From positions 20,016-84,015 of the forward strand of contig JAZSFD010000050.1 in assembly GCA_045532035.1 (NCBI GenBank): a stretch of 64,000 bases of DNA, read 5' to 3'. Numbering within the stretch: the stretch's first letter is position 1; each line of letters begins with the position of its first letter. Shown one piece after another: positions 42,746-51,924 of this stretch. The notes under the pieces are model-generated. The model made no database searches. It saw only the letters and a list, made by a program, of their open reading frames with translations, and was not told the DNA's origin. This DNA is from UMGS1052 sp045532035 (GTDB taxonomy: Bacteria > Bacillota > Clostridia > Oscillospirales > CAG-382). Position numbers and translations under genes: made by a program.

Positions 42746-43936
42746 TCAGTCATAACGCAGAGCGTCGATGGGATTGAGCTCAGACGCTTTCTTTGCGGGA
42801 AGATATCCGAACAAAACTCCGATGAAAACCGAAATTCCGACAGAAAGCATCACAGAACCGATCGACGGAACAGCGTTGATATCAAGCAGAGGTCCAATCT
42901 TTTGCGCACTGACAACACCAAGCACTATTCCCAAAACTCCTCCTATAAGACTTGTGGTCATGGCTTCAATGACAAATTGCATTTTGATATCGGCACGCTT
43001 TGCACCGAGAGCTTTTCTGATACCTATCTCACGGGTGCGTTCTGTAACAGATACAAGCATGATGTTCATGATTCCGATTCCGCCTACAAGCAGAGAGATT
43101 CCTGCAATACATGCAATAACAATAACCATAGTATCCATAACTCCCGTTGCAATATCCATAATATCCGCAAGAGCAAGGATATTGTATGCATCCTCATCTT
43201 CGTATACTCTGTACAATGCATTTGTCAGCACCTGCTTTGCCGTCTGAACATTATCATCATCAGACGCAACCACCGCATAGGTGGTAACTGTGTCCTGCCT
43301 TGCAAGCTTTCGCATAGCTGTCGTATATGGAATATAAATAAAATTGTCCGAACCTGTTTCGGAAGTTGCATCGGTTATTTCAGAACATACTCCGATTATT
43401 TTGTATACATCTCCGTTTATTTTTATGTTGCTTCCCACAGCATTTCCGTCATACACCTCGGCACCGTCAAGATAAGCTCCGACAAAGCAAACCTTTTGTC
43501 TGGTTTCGCAATCGATATATGTGAAAAACTCACCTTTTTCGACATCATACGATTTGACATCAAGATATTCTTCTCCGACACCTGTTATGGTTGTGGAAAG
43601 TTCCTCGTTCCAGCCGGTCGGTCGGACAGAAGCTCTTTGAACAGACACTTCCGGGGAAAAATACGGTATGATATTGCGGTTTTCTTCGATGCACTCAAAC
43701 ATATCTTCTTCGGTAAACTGTCTTGTGGATCCGCGTCCGATGACAGTCACGGTAATTCCCCGTGCACCAATTGACTCAAAAGCGTTGTTGACCTCGGTCG
43801 TGACACCATTTCCGAGACTCATTATAAGTATGACAGAACCCACACCGATGATGATACCGAGCATGGTGAGAAACGCCCGCATCTTATTGTTGAGAAGGCT
43901 TTTTATTGCAAGAATGAAGGATTGAAAGATACCCAT
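42746..43936 (-). CDS. MacB-type ABC permease (FtsX-like)
   Basis: 396 residues. An N-terminal span (KMRAFLTMLGIIIGVGSVILIMSLGNGV), a MacB periplasmic-core-like extracellular domain (about 45-260) and three C-terminal spans (VIACIAGISLLVGGIGIMNIMLVSVTERTREIGIRKALGA) are diagnostic. It would couple ATP hydrolysis by its partner to mechanical export or stress signalling at the membrane. Its start shares one base with the ATPase stop. In Gram-positives such permeases pair with an adaptor as here, without an outer-membrane factor. Confidence 0.93.
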   Translation of the reverse strand: MGIFQSFILAIKSLLNNKMRAFLTMLGIIIGVGSVILIMSLGNGVTTEVNNAFESIGARGITVTVIGRGSTRQFTEEDMFECIEENRNIIPYFSPEVSVQRASVRPTGWNEELSTTITGVGEEYLDVKSYDVEKGEFFTYIDCETRQKVCFVGAYLDGAEVYDGNAVGSNIKINGDVYKIIGVCSEITDATSETGSDNFIYIPYTTAMRKLARQDTVTTYAVVASDDDNVQTAKQVLTNALYRVYEDEDAYNILALADIMDIATGVMDTMVIVIACIAGISLLVGGIGIMNIMLVSVTERTREIGIRKALGAKRADIKMQFVIEAMTTSLIGGVLGIVLGVVSAQKIGPLLDINAVPSIGSVMLSVGISVFIGVLFGYLPAKKASELNPIDALRYD

Positions 43937-44703
43937 TATTGATCTTCGCCTCCTTTTTCTTTGCCGTCATTTCTTTGCAGCTCGTGGGGAATATCAGGAT
44001 TCACAAGCGCCTCGGGCGCATGGGAAGAACCGTCATACACGACCTTTCCGTCCTGAAGTCTGATGATTCTTTCAGCCTTGACAGCAATGGAATTGTCATG
44101 GGTGATAAGCACAATGGTGTTGCCCTCCGAATGAAGCTGCTGCAAGAATTCCAGCACCTCACGGCCTGTGCGTGAGTCGAGAGCTCCCGTCGGCTCGTCG
44201 GCAAGAATGACCGAAGGATTTCCCGCAAGGGCTCGGGCAATCGAAACCCTTTGCTGCTGACCACCCGAAAGCTGGGACGGCAGATTTTTCGCCTTGTCGG
44301 TAAGGCCCACCCTTTCCAGCGCCTCAAGAGCCATTTTTCTGCGGTCTTTTTTGGAATATCCCGCGTAAAGGAGAGGCAGTTCCACATTTTCAAGCACCGT
44401 AAGCTTTGGGATCAGATTGTATTGCTGAAAGATAAAGCCCAGCATCTCATTTCGGATGGCAGCAAGCTTGTTATCGTTCATGGTGCTGACATCGACACCG
44501 CCCAGATAATAGCTTCCGTCGGTGGGCACATCAAGCGCTCCGATTATGTTCATGCAGGTGGATTTTCCCGAGCCCGACTGACCGACGATGGCAACAAATT
44601 CGCCCTCTTTTATCGAAAAAGAGATATCGTCGGCAGCGCGAACCTCGGTATCGCCCATCTGATATATTTTGTATATGTGTTCAAAAACTATAAGTCCGTC
44701 CAT
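43936..44703 (-). CDS. MacB-type ABC ATPase
   Basis: 255 residues from ATG at 44703, preceded by GAAAGGTG. Walker A GQSGSGKSTCMN, signature LSGGQQQRVSIARAL, Walker B VILADEPTGALD and switch LITHD are intact, matching the MacB/LolD ATPase group. A longer in-frame extension upstream runs through the adaptor gene's 3' end and is not coding in this frame. The 14-base spacing to the adaptor and overlap with the permease place all three in one operon. Confidence 0.94.
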   Translation of the reverse strand: MDGLIVFEHIYKIYQMGDTEVRAADDISFSIKEGEFVAIVGQSGSGKSTCMNIIGALDVPTDGSYYLGGVDVSTMNDNKLAAIRNEMLGFIFQQYNLIPKLTVLENVELPLLYAGYSKKDRRKMALEALERVGLTDKAKNLPSQLSGGQQQRVSIARALAGNPSVILADEPTGALDSRTGREVLEFLQQLHSEGNTIVLITHDNSIAVKAERIIRLQDGKVVYDGSSHAPEALVNPDIPHELQRNDGKEKGGEDQ

Positions 44704-44716
44704 CAAAGCACCTTTC

Positions 44717-46582
44717 TCAACGGCCGCCAAAGCTTCCTGCGCCGCCAAAGCCGCCCGAGTTTCCTCCGCGGTTTCCACCTCCGAAGTTTCCGCCACTGAA
44801 GTTTCCGCCGGACGGCATTCCACCGGACATTCCGCCGGGCATTCCACCATGCATTCCGCCCATCATCGAGAAGATATCGGTCGGCTGCACAGCCACATTC
44901 TTGACCTCATAAACAATGATATCTCCCACCGAAAGACCCGATCTGATCTCGATATATTCTCCGTCTGTGGCACCTATCTCAATATTCACCTTTTCGGTCT
45001 CGGGCTTTTCCTCAAAGGTTCCCATGGGTCGGCCAACCGCAGCCTTTGTTATCTCAACAACATTTCCGCGTCCCACAGCAGAAACAGGAATTGCAGGAAC
45101 CTCACCTGTGCTCGAAAGGATTATCTCCGCATTGATGTTCATGCCGGGAAGCAGATAATCGTTGCCCTCGATCTCGACAGTGACGGGATATACCGTCGTT
45201 CCGCCCGATGAGCTTCCGACGATGCTCTTTTTTGTGATAACTCCCTCAAAGACCATGTTGTCGATCGAATCGGAGGTGATGTTCACCTTTTGTCCCACCT
45301 CGATGAGCGAAAGGTCAAGCTCGTCGATGTTGAGGTCGAAGGTAAGCTTTGACATATCGTAGATTATGGCAAGGGTCGTGGTGGACGACATTGAGCTTGA
45401 ACCGATGGTGTCAAGCTCCTTATAGTTCTTCTGAACCACAGTTCCCGAAATTGGCGCTGTGATGGTGTAATCCTCCAGCCTTTCCTCAAGATCCTCAAGG
45501 GCTTTGACCTGATTGTCATACGCTTTCTGAAGAGATTCAAGCTGGTTGTCAAGGTTTTCGGAGGAAATCTTTGCCACAAGATCTCCTTTTTTTACATAAT
45601 CGCCGTCATCAAAAAATACAGCCTCAATCTCACCTGAGCCTTCGGCTTTTATTGTTTCCTCCTCGTTGTACTTGAAGGTTCCCTCGCCCGAGCAGTCATA
45701 GGTGACTCCGTTTATGCCCACCGCGCCGGCATATGCCTTCATACCAAAGGTGATACCACCAGGATTTTTGACAGAAACGGTGATATTTCTGACGATGGAA
45801 TTATATTGGTTGACACTTGTTATGTTGGATATCTCGGTGACTATTCCCGAAAGCTGCTCGCCCGTCGACGAAAAGGTGACGGTAGCGGAAGAACCTTTGG
45901 CAAGATAGTCTGTGTTTGCGGCAAAGAAAGGAACCTCAAGGAGCATTGTGTCGCTGTCTACCACATAAGCAATGGAAGTTCCCTCGGAAACTCTGTCACC
46001 CTCCTCGACATACACCTCGCGTATTTTTCCCGAATAATCGGAATAGACATTGAGATCTTCATACTCCTCATAAAGGTCGTTTATGTCCTCAAGAGCATCT
46101 GCCACATCCTCTTTTTTATCGGCAATGTCCTCCTCAAGGTCGGAGGAATCAATGACAAAAAGCACATCGTCCTCAAGCACCTCGTCCATTTCCTCAAAAT
46201 CAGCGCTGAGAATGTCTCCCGAGACGGTGGCGGTGATATTGTAGGAATCATATGCCTGAAGCGTTCCCGTTCCCGTAAGGCTTGTGGTGATATCACGGGT
46301 GGTGACGGTGTAGTAGTTGTATGTACCGGTGCCCTGTATCTGAGGCTTGCCCTGTGGAAGGATTCTGTTTACTCCCGGCATCTTTCTTCCGAGATTAAGG
46401 GCGGAATTTCGCAGCCCCGGGAAAAGAACAAGCAAAAGAGCAATAACAACTATCGCAATGATAATTATTTTGCCCACCGAAAGCTTTTTCTTTTTCCCCG
46501 GAGAACGCTTTATTTTCACATCCACTGCCTTCTCCTCGGGTTTTATCTCGATTCCCGACACATTCTTTTCGTTTTCGCTCAT
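44717..46582 (-). CDS. MacA/HlyD-type efflux adaptor with Gly/Met-rich tail
   Basis: 621 residues from ATG at 46582 (GGAGG five bases upstream; an in-frame TTG six codons earlier overlaps that site). A membrane anchor (IIIIAIVVIALLLVLFPG) is followed by biotinyl-lipoyl halves (YNITATVSGDILSADF, then LEDYTITAPISGTVVQKNY), with two coiled-coil stretches (DLEEDIADKKEDVADALEDI; ENLDNQLESLQKAYDNQVKAL) and a beta-barrel region. It is longer than usual because it has two lipoyl-hairpin modules. The last 50 residues form a GGMHGGMPGGM / GGNFGGGN tail, disordered and rich in Gly, Met and Asn. It links the ABC permease to the wall. Confidence 0.9.
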   Translation of the reverse strand: MSENEKNVSGIEIKPEEKAVDVKIKRSPGKKKKLSVGKIIIIAIVVIALLLVLFPGLRNSALNLGRKMPGVNRILPQGKPQIQGTGTYNYYTVTTRDITTSLTGTGTLQAYDSYNITATVSGDILSADFEEMDEVLEDDVLFVIDSSDLEEDIADKKEDVADALEDINDLYEEYEDLNVYSDYSGKIREVYVEEGDRVSEGTSIAYVVDSDTMLLEVPFFAANTDYLAKGSSATVTFSSTGEQLSGIVTEISNITSVNQYNSIVRNITVSVKNPGGITFGMKAYAGAVGINGVTYDCSGEGTFKYNEEETIKAEGSGEIEAVFFDDGDYVKKGDLVAKISSENLDNQLESLQKAYDNQVKALEDLEERLEDYTITAPISGTVVQKNYKELDTIGSSSMSSTTTLAIIYDMSKLTFDLNIDELDLSLIEVGQKVNITSDSIDNMVFEGVITKKSIVGSSSGGTTVYPVTVEIEGNDYLLPGMNINAEIILSSTGEVPAIPVSAVGRGNVVEITKAAVGRPMGTFEEKPETEKVNIEIGATDGEYIEIRSGLSVGDIIVYEVKNVAVQPTDIFSMMGGMHGGMPGGMSGGMPSGGNFSGGNFGGGNRGGNSGGFGGAGSFGGR

Positions 46583-46802
46583 GTTTTCCTCCGTTGTCAA
46601 GAAATGTTTATCGATGTCTGTCAGACTAACACACTTTCCCTGTTACTGCCATATTATCTCATGTCAATGTGTTCCTGCCATGTGATTAAAGTGAAAAGCA
46701 TCTGTTTTTTTATTGTATATTTTTTGAACTGAAAATTAAAATTAAATTAAACTCGTCCCAAAGATGCCGAAACGCCGCCTTGCGCCGCCGTTTTTATTGA
46801 TA

Positions 46803-48176
46803 TTATCCGACAATTTCCGACAAATATGCGATCTGCTTTTCGACAGATGCAAGACCTGTGCCTCCTGCGGAAATTCTCTTTTCAACACAGGTTTCAAGCG
46901 AGATCTCTCCATAAAGGTCCTCGTCAAAAAGCTCGGAATGGCATCTGTAATCCGAAAGGAGAAGCTGATCAAGCACCGTGTTCTTTTCGATACATTCTGC
47001 CACAAGCTCGCCCACAACCTTGTAGGCTGTGCGGAAAGGCATTCCCTTCTTCACAAGGTAATCGGCAAGGTCGGTGGCGTTGATAAAGCCGCGGCCCGCG
47101 GCATTATACATATTCTCGGGGATCGCACGCATGGTCTCTACCATGGGAGCGAAGATGTCAAGGCAAAGCTTTACCGTGTCAATGCTGTCAAACATAGCCT
47201 CCTTGTCCTCCTGCATATCCTTGTTATAGGCAAGAGGAATTCCCTTCAAAGTCGTGAGAAGTGTCATGAGATCACCGTAAACTCTGCCTGTCTTTCCGCG
47301 AACAAGCTCTGCCATGTCGGGGTTCTTTTTCTGAGGCATGATACTTGAGCCTGTGGTAAACGAATCGTCAAGCTCAACAAATTTGAATTCCCACGACGAC
47401 CAGAGAATGATCTCCTCCGAAAAACGCGAAAGGTGCATCATGACAATAGCAAAGGCGCTCATGAGCTCAAGACAGAAATCACGGTCGGAAACACCGTCAA
47501 TGCTGTTGAGGGTGATATCGTCAAAGCCAAGCTTTTCTGCTTCAAAGTATCTGTCTGTGTCATAAGTGGTTCCGGCAAGAGCGCAGGAGCCTATGGGCGA
47601 CACATTCATACGGCGCACGGCATCTTTGATTCTTGTGATATCGCGGGACAGCATCATGCCGTAGGCAAGAAGCTGATGGGCAAAGGTTATGGGCTGAGCA
47701 CGCTGAAGATGGGTATATCCTGGCATGATGGTTCTCTTGTGCTGTTTTGCCTGGACAAGAATTGCACTGATGAGCTTTTTGATAAGCGTGATTATCTCGG
47801 CTGCTTCATCGCGCAGATAAAGGCGGATATCAAGAGCTACCTGGTCGTTTCTGGAGCGCGCAGTGTGAAGCTTTTTGCCCACATCGCCAAGACGCTTTGT
47901 GAGTACCGATTCGACAAACATATGGATATCTTCGGCTTCCATGTCAATGGCAAGCTTGCCTTCGTCGATATCGGCAAGTATTTCCGAAAGACCCTCGATT
48001 ATTTTTTCGCTTTCTTCTTTTGTGATTATGCCCTGTTTTCCGAGCATGGCGGCGTGCGCCATAGAGCCTGTGATGTCCTGTCGGTACATTCTGCAATCCA
48101 CCGAGATCGAAGAATTGAAATCGTCTGCCTTTTTGTCAAGCGCTTTAGAAAAGCGGCCTGCCCACATTTTTTCCAT
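46803..48176 (-). CDS. argH: Argininosuccinate lyase
   Basis: 457 residues. The fumarase/aspartase-superfamily signature GSSIMPQKKNPDMAEL contains the catalytic Ser region; WAGRFSKALDK, HTARSRNDQVALD and GYTHLQRAQPITF are ArgH motifs. It cleaves argininosuccinate to arginine and fumarate, the last step of arginine synthesis. argG is not adjacent. AAAGGA precedes the ATG, and it has its own promoter, divergent from ymdB. Confidence 0.97.
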   Translation of the reverse strand: MEKMWAGRFSKALDKKADDFNSSISVDCRMYRQDITGSMAHAAMLGKQGIITKEESEKIIEGLSEILADIDEGKLAIDMEAEDIHMFVESVLTKRLGDVGKKLHTARSRNDQVALDIRLYLRDEAAEIITLIKKLISAILVQAKQHKRTIMPGYTHLQRAQPITFAHQLLAYGMMLSRDITRIKDAVRRMNVSPIGSCALAGTTYDTDRYFEAEKLGFDDITLNSIDGVSDRDFCLELMSAFAIVMMHLSRFSEEIILWSSWEFKFVELDDSFTTGSSIMPQKKNPDMAELVRGKTGRVYGDLMTLLTTLKGIPLAYNKDMQEDKEAMFDSIDTVKLCLDIFAPMVETMRAIPENMYNAAGRGFINATDLADYLVKKGMPFRTAYKVVGELVAECIEKNTVLDQLLLSDYRCHSELFDEDLYGEISLETCVEKRISAGGTGLASVEKQIAYLSEIVG

Positions 48177-48217
48177 GATTTATGATTCCTTTTCCAAAAA
48201 TTAAATTCAACGTATAA

Positions 48218-48246
48218 AGTATATCACAAGACGGGCGAATATGCAA
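48218..48246 (-). promoter_or_regulatory. argH promoter
   Basis: On the minus strand TTGCAT (48241-48246), 17 bases, TATACT (48218-48223). I see no clear arginine-repressor (ARG box) pair. Confidence 0.6.
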
Positions 48247-48266
48247 CAACCTTTTTTGCCAAACCC

Positions 48267-48295
48267 TTGAAAAAATCAAAGGAAAGTGATACAAT
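48267..48295 (+). promoter_or_regulatory. ymdB promoter
   Basis: TTGAAA (48267-48272), 17 bases, TACAAT (48290-48295), back to back with the argH promoter. Confidence 0.6.
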
Positions 48296-48331
48296 ATAAA
48301 AAACACATTGCGAAAGGCAGACCAACTTTTA

Positions 48332-49120
48332 ATGGAAAACAACAATCTGCGACTCCTTGCGGTAGGCGACGTCGTCGGGAAAAGCGGTCTTGAATATATA
48401 AAAAGCAATCTCTGGAAGATAAGAAAAGCCGAAAACTGTGACATCGTCATCGTCAACGGTGAAAACTCCGCCCCCGGCAACGGCATCACAAAAATGTCTG
48501 CCGACACCCTTTTTATGTCGGGCGCCGATATTATCACCACGGGAAATCATGTTTTCAGACGAAACGAGGTCTATTCATACCTCGACGACAACGAAAAGGT
48601 GCTTCGTCCCGCAAACTATCCGAAAACAGTCCCGGGCTTTGCTCACGGAGTTTTTGACTTTTTTGGAGTAAGAGTTCTTGTCATGAATCTTTTGGGCACG
48701 GTTTATATGGAAAGTCTCGAAAGCCCCTTTGAGGCGGCAGAACGGATACTTGCCCGCGAAAAGGACGGTTTTGACATAGCTGTCTGCGACATTCACGCAG
48801 AAGCAACCAGTGAAAAGATGGCTTTCGCTCACCATTTTGACGGGCGCATCCACATCGTTTTCGGCACCCACACCCATGTGCAGACCGCTGATGCAAAGAT
48901 TCTGGCACAGGGTACGGGATATATCACCGATCTCGGCATGACAGGTCCCTATGACTCGGTGCTGGGAGTGAAAAAAGAAACGGTCATAAAAAAATTTGTC
49001 GAAAAAATGCCCGTTCGCTTTGATGAGGCCGACGGAAAGGCGTTTTTCAACGCCGCGGTCTTTGATATTGACACAAAGACAAAAAAAGTAACGAATGTGA
49101 AATCGATTCAATTATTCTGA
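48332..49120 (+). CDS. YmdB-family metallophosphoesterase
   Basis: 262 residues from ATG at 48332 (an upstream in-frame TTG at 48308 overlaps the GAAAGG site). Motifs LLAVGDVVGKSGLEYI, VNGENSAPGNGI, TTGNHVFRR, VCDIHAEATSEKMAFAHHFDGR and FGTHTHVQTADA are diagnostic of the TIGR00282/YmdB family, 2',3'-cyclic-nucleotide phosphodiesterases that in Bacillus influence biofilm and sporulation decisions. In many Firmicutes ymdB is next to rny; here rny is 6 kb away. uppP follows at 22 bases. Confidence 0.93.
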   Translation: MENNNLRLLAVGDVVGKSGLEYIKSNLWKIRKAENCDIVIVNGENSAPGNGITKMSADTLFMSGADIITTGNHVFRRNEVYSYLDDNEKVLRPANYPKTVPGFAHGVFDFFGVRVLVMNLLGTVYMESLESPFEAAERILAREKDGFDIAVCDIHAEATSEKMAFAHHFDGRIHIVFGTHTHVQTADAKILAQGTGYITDLGMTGPYDSVLGVKKETVIKKFVEKMPVRFDEADGKAFFNAAVFDIDTKTKKVTNVKSIQLF

Positions 49121-49142
49121 AATCACGAAAGGACAGATTATC

Positions 49143-49988
49143 ATGGTAGATTTTATTCAGATGCTGAAAGTCTTCTTCCTCGGAATCGTCGAGGGTATAA
49201 CCGAATGGCTGCCCATAAGCAGCACGGGTCATCTCATTCTTGTGGATGAGTTTTTACACCTTGCTCACCCCAACAATCCTGCATTCAAGGATATGTTCAT
49301 CGATGTCATTCAGTTGGGAGCCATCCTTGCGGTGGTACTGGTGTTTTTCAAGGAGCTCTGGCCTTTCGGTCTTTCGGATTCGAAAAAGCCGATGCTAAAG
49401 AAAAACACCTTCTCAATGTGGTTGAAAATAATCGTTGCCTGCATTCCCGGCGCTGTCGCCGCTTTTGCTTTCAACGATTTCATCGAAGCAAATCTCTCCT
49501 CCCCCTACATCATCGCCGCGGCGCTCATCGTCTACGGCATCGCTTTCATACTCATCGAAAACTACAACAAGAAACGCACTTCCGTAGTCGATTCGATCGA
49601 CGACATCAGCTTCAGGCAAGCTCTTCTCATCGGCCTTTTCCAGGTGTTGTCAATAATCCCCGGCACCTCCCGCTCGGGCTCGACGATAATCGGAGGACTG
49701 ATCCTTGGCATTTCAAGAAAAGCGGCGGCACAGTTCACCTTCTTCCTTGCCGTTCCCGTCATGTTCGGTCTTTCGGCACTCAAGCTTTTGAAATACATTA
49801 TTGAGTTCGGTTTCGGCTTTGCCGATTTTGCACTTCTCGGATTCGGAATGCTTGTGGCGTTTGCCGTGTCGCTCTTTGTCATCAAGTTCCTCATGAGCTA
49901 TATCAGAAAGCATGATTTCAAGGTCTTCGGCTGGTACAGGATCGTGCTTGGTGCCATCGTCATCGCATATTTTGCGTTTTTCAACTGA
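49143..49988 (+). CDS. uppP: Undecaprenyl-diphosphatase
   Basis: 281 residues, eight membrane segments. GIVEGITEWLPISSTGHLIL and PGTSRSGSTIIGGLILGISR are the two conserved active-site loops of the BacA/UppP family. It dephosphorylates undecaprenyl diphosphate to recycle the carrier for peptidoglycan and teichoic acid synthesis and can give bacitracin tolerance. GAAAGGA precedes the ATG. It is cotranscribed with ymdB and ends at a terminator. Confidence 0.96.
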   Translation: MVDFIQMLKVFFLGIVEGITEWLPISSTGHLILVDEFLHLAHPNNPAFKDMFIDVIQLGAILAVVLVFFKELWPFGLSDSKKPMLKKNTFSMWLKIIVACIPGAVAAFAFNDFIEANLSSPYIIAAALIVYGIAFILIENYNKKRTSVVDSIDDISFRQALLIGLFQVLSIIPGTSRSGSTIIGGLILGISRKAAAQFTFFLAVPVMFGLSALKLLKYIIEFGFGFADFALLGFGMLVAFAVSLFVIKFLMSYIRKHDFKVFGWYRIVLGAIVIAYFAFFN

Positions 49989-49996
49989 TTACAAAA

Positions 49997-50032
49997 AATC
50001 TCCGTGTAGCTTGATGTACACGGAGATTCTTA
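49997..50032. terminator. Bidirectional terminator between uppP and GH2 gene
   Basis: A 12-bp stem (AATCTCCGTGTA and complement) with an 8-base loop. The minus-strand tail is T-rich; the plus side reads CTTATTATAAT. Confidence 0.8.
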
Positions 50033-50038
50033 TTATAA

Positions 50039-51784
50039 TCAGTCCTCGATAGCAGCCTTTCTTGTGTTGATATCATAGAAGATCTTGGGGTCGAACTTGA
50101 ACTTTCTGTCATATGTCATGAGTCCGTTTACCTCCTGCTCCACATCATAAAGCTGGGTGTAGCAGAAGCCGATGAAGGCATCGTTGTCAAGAAGAATATC
50201 AGTAAGTCTCTTGTAGCGGTCAAGGAATTCCTCGTCGTCCTTGGGTGCGTTGCCATAGCCCCAGCCTTCCTCCTTGTCGCTCTTGCGGATTCCTCCGTAT
50301 TCGCTCATGAAGATAGGTTCGCCGTTCCATTTCTGACGGTCGGGCTCGCGGCGCCAGATCTGATCCTTGATCTCGCCGTTCTTGGCGTTTTTGTAGTATT
50401 CAAAGAACTTTTCGGGATCCTGCTCATAATCATGAACATCGAAAATATCGGTGACCACATGATAGTTTCCGCTGACATCAATGCAGGGGCGGGTCTTGTC
50501 ATATGCCTTTGTGACCTCGTAAACCATGCGCAGAACAGCATCGCACTGACGGATATGACGGGGACCATAGTCCCAGGTCTCATTGAAAGGACACCAGCCG
50601 ATGATGGAGGGATGCGAATAATCTCGCTCAAGCGCCTCAAGCCATTCGGGCAAAAAGTTTGCAACAGCTCCCTCATAGGTTGTGTTCATGCACCAGTTTG
50701 CGTGCTCACCCCAGACGGTGTATCCGAGCTTGTCTGCCCAATAAAGGAAACGGGGCTCAAAGATCTTTTCATGAAGTCTTGCGCCGTTGAAACCGAGCTT
50801 CATCGAATTGATGATATCGTTTTTCAAAGCCTCGTCCGAGGGCGCCGTATATATTCCGTCGGGATAGAAGCCCTGATCAAGCACCCATCTTCCGAAAACC
50901 TTTCTGCCGTTGAGAAGAAAAGCTCCATCCGAAAGAGCGACCGAACGCATTCCGAAATAGCTTTCGACAGAATCGTTGGTAACGCCGTCTTTTATCAATT
51001 CGATCTTTGCATCATAAAGATTTCCTTGTCCGATATCCCAGAGATGGAGCTCCGAAAGCTTCAGCGAAACAAAGGCTTCTGCGGAATTTACGACAGTTTC
51101 CGCCTCTCCCATCGCTTTTCCCTCAAAGCTTGCCGAAAAACGAAGCTTTGCACCGAAAGCATCGCCCGGCACGGAGAACTGGGCAAGAACTGTTCCGGTT
51201 TCGATATCTGAGGTGAATCGGATGTTTTTGATATACGCCTTGCTGACACATTCCATCCAGACAGTCTGCCAGATGCCTGTGGTTCTTGTGTAAGAGCAGC
51301 CGTGGGATTCGAAGCGAGTGCTCTGCTTTCCTGCAGGCTGGTTTCCGCTTCTCACATCATCAATAGCGCAGAGGGTGACATAGTTGTCCTTTTCGGCAAG
51401 GGCATCGGTTATATCGCAGGAAAAGCTGACATATCCGCCCTTATGCTCGCAGACTCTCTTGCCGTTGACAAAAACTATTGCAACATAATCAACAGCACCG
51501 AAACGAAGGATGACACGGCGGTCTTCACCTCTCCATTCTTCGGGAATTTCAAGCTCGCGTCTGTACCAGACACAATCCATAAAATCGGTATGACCGATTC
51601 CCGAAAGAGAGCTTTCGGGACAGAAGGGCACAAGTATCTTGCTGTCAAGGCTTGCTCTTTTTTCAAAATGGCGGTCAAGCCCCGACACACTCTTGTCGAT
51701 CTCAAAATCCCAGGTGCCGTTGAGGTTGACAAATTCTTTTCTCACAAGCTGAAGACGGGGATATTCGCTTCTCGGTATATTCAT
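50039..51784 (-). CDS. Glycoside hydrolase family 2 protein
   Basis: 581 residues from ATG at 51784 (AAAGGAG nine bases upstream). A sugar-binding N-domain (LNGTWDFEID, VWYRRELEIPEEW), an immunoglobulin-like domain and a TIM barrel are present. The acid/base motif reads WCPFNETWD (Asn-Glu) and the nucleophile motif IFMSEYGG. No signal peptide, so it acts on imported sugars. GH2 covers beta-galactosidases, beta-glucuronidases, beta-mannosidases and relatives; the short size (about 580) fits beta-glucuronidase or a short beta-galactosidase-like subgroup but specificity is not assigned. It is divergent from an AraC regulator that probably controls it. Confidence 0.92.
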   Translation of the reverse strand: MNIPRSEYPRLQLVRKEFVNLNGTWDFEIDKSVSGLDRHFEKRASLDSKILVPFCPESSLSGIGHTDFMDCVWYRRELEIPEEWRGEDRRVILRFGAVDYVAIVFVNGKRVCEHKGGYVSFSCDITDALAEKDNYVTLCAIDDVRSGNQPAGKQSTRFESHGCSYTRTTGIWQTVWMECVSKAYIKNIRFTSDIETGTVLAQFSVPGDAFGAKLRFSASFEGKAMGEAETVVNSAEAFVSLKLSELHLWDIGQGNLYDAKIELIKDGVTNDSVESYFGMRSVALSDGAFLLNGRKVFGRWVLDQGFYPDGIYTAPSDEALKNDIINSMKLGFNGARLHEKIFEPRFLYWADKLGYTVWGEHANWCMNTTYEGAVANFLPEWLEALERDYSHPSIIGWCPFNETWDYGPRHIRQCDAVLRMVYEVTKAYDKTRPCIDVSGNYHVVTDIFDVHDYEQDPEKFFEYYKNAKNGEIKDQIWRREPDRQKWNGEPIFMSEYGGIRKSDKEEGWGYGNAPKDDEEFLDRYKRLTDILLDNDAFIGFCYTQLYDVEQEVNGLMTYDRKFKFDPKIFYDINTRKAAIED

Positions 51785-51872
51785 ATGCAAAAGCTCCTTT
51801 GCCAAAATTATTTTACAATTAGATTTTACGCCAAAAAACACAATTTCGTAAATGCAAAAAGCTATTGAATAA

Positions 51873-51901
51873 TTGACATTTTCTACTGTTTGATGTATTA
51901 T
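51873..51901 (+). promoter_or_regulatory. Promoter for AraC-type regulator (GH2 neighbour)
   Basis: Perfect TTGACA (51873-51878), 17 bases, TATTAT (51896-51901). It lies in the 140-base intergenic space shared with the divergent GH2 gene. Confidence 0.65.
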
Positions 51902-51924
51902 TTTTATATAAGGAGGTGCAGGCT

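Noticed and set aside
44704..44850. N-terminal extension of the MacB-type ATPase rich in Glu, Ala and Thr
   Set aside because: It overlaps the Gly-rich tail of the adaptor gene in another frame; the ATG at 44703 has its own ribosome site and gives the normal protein length.
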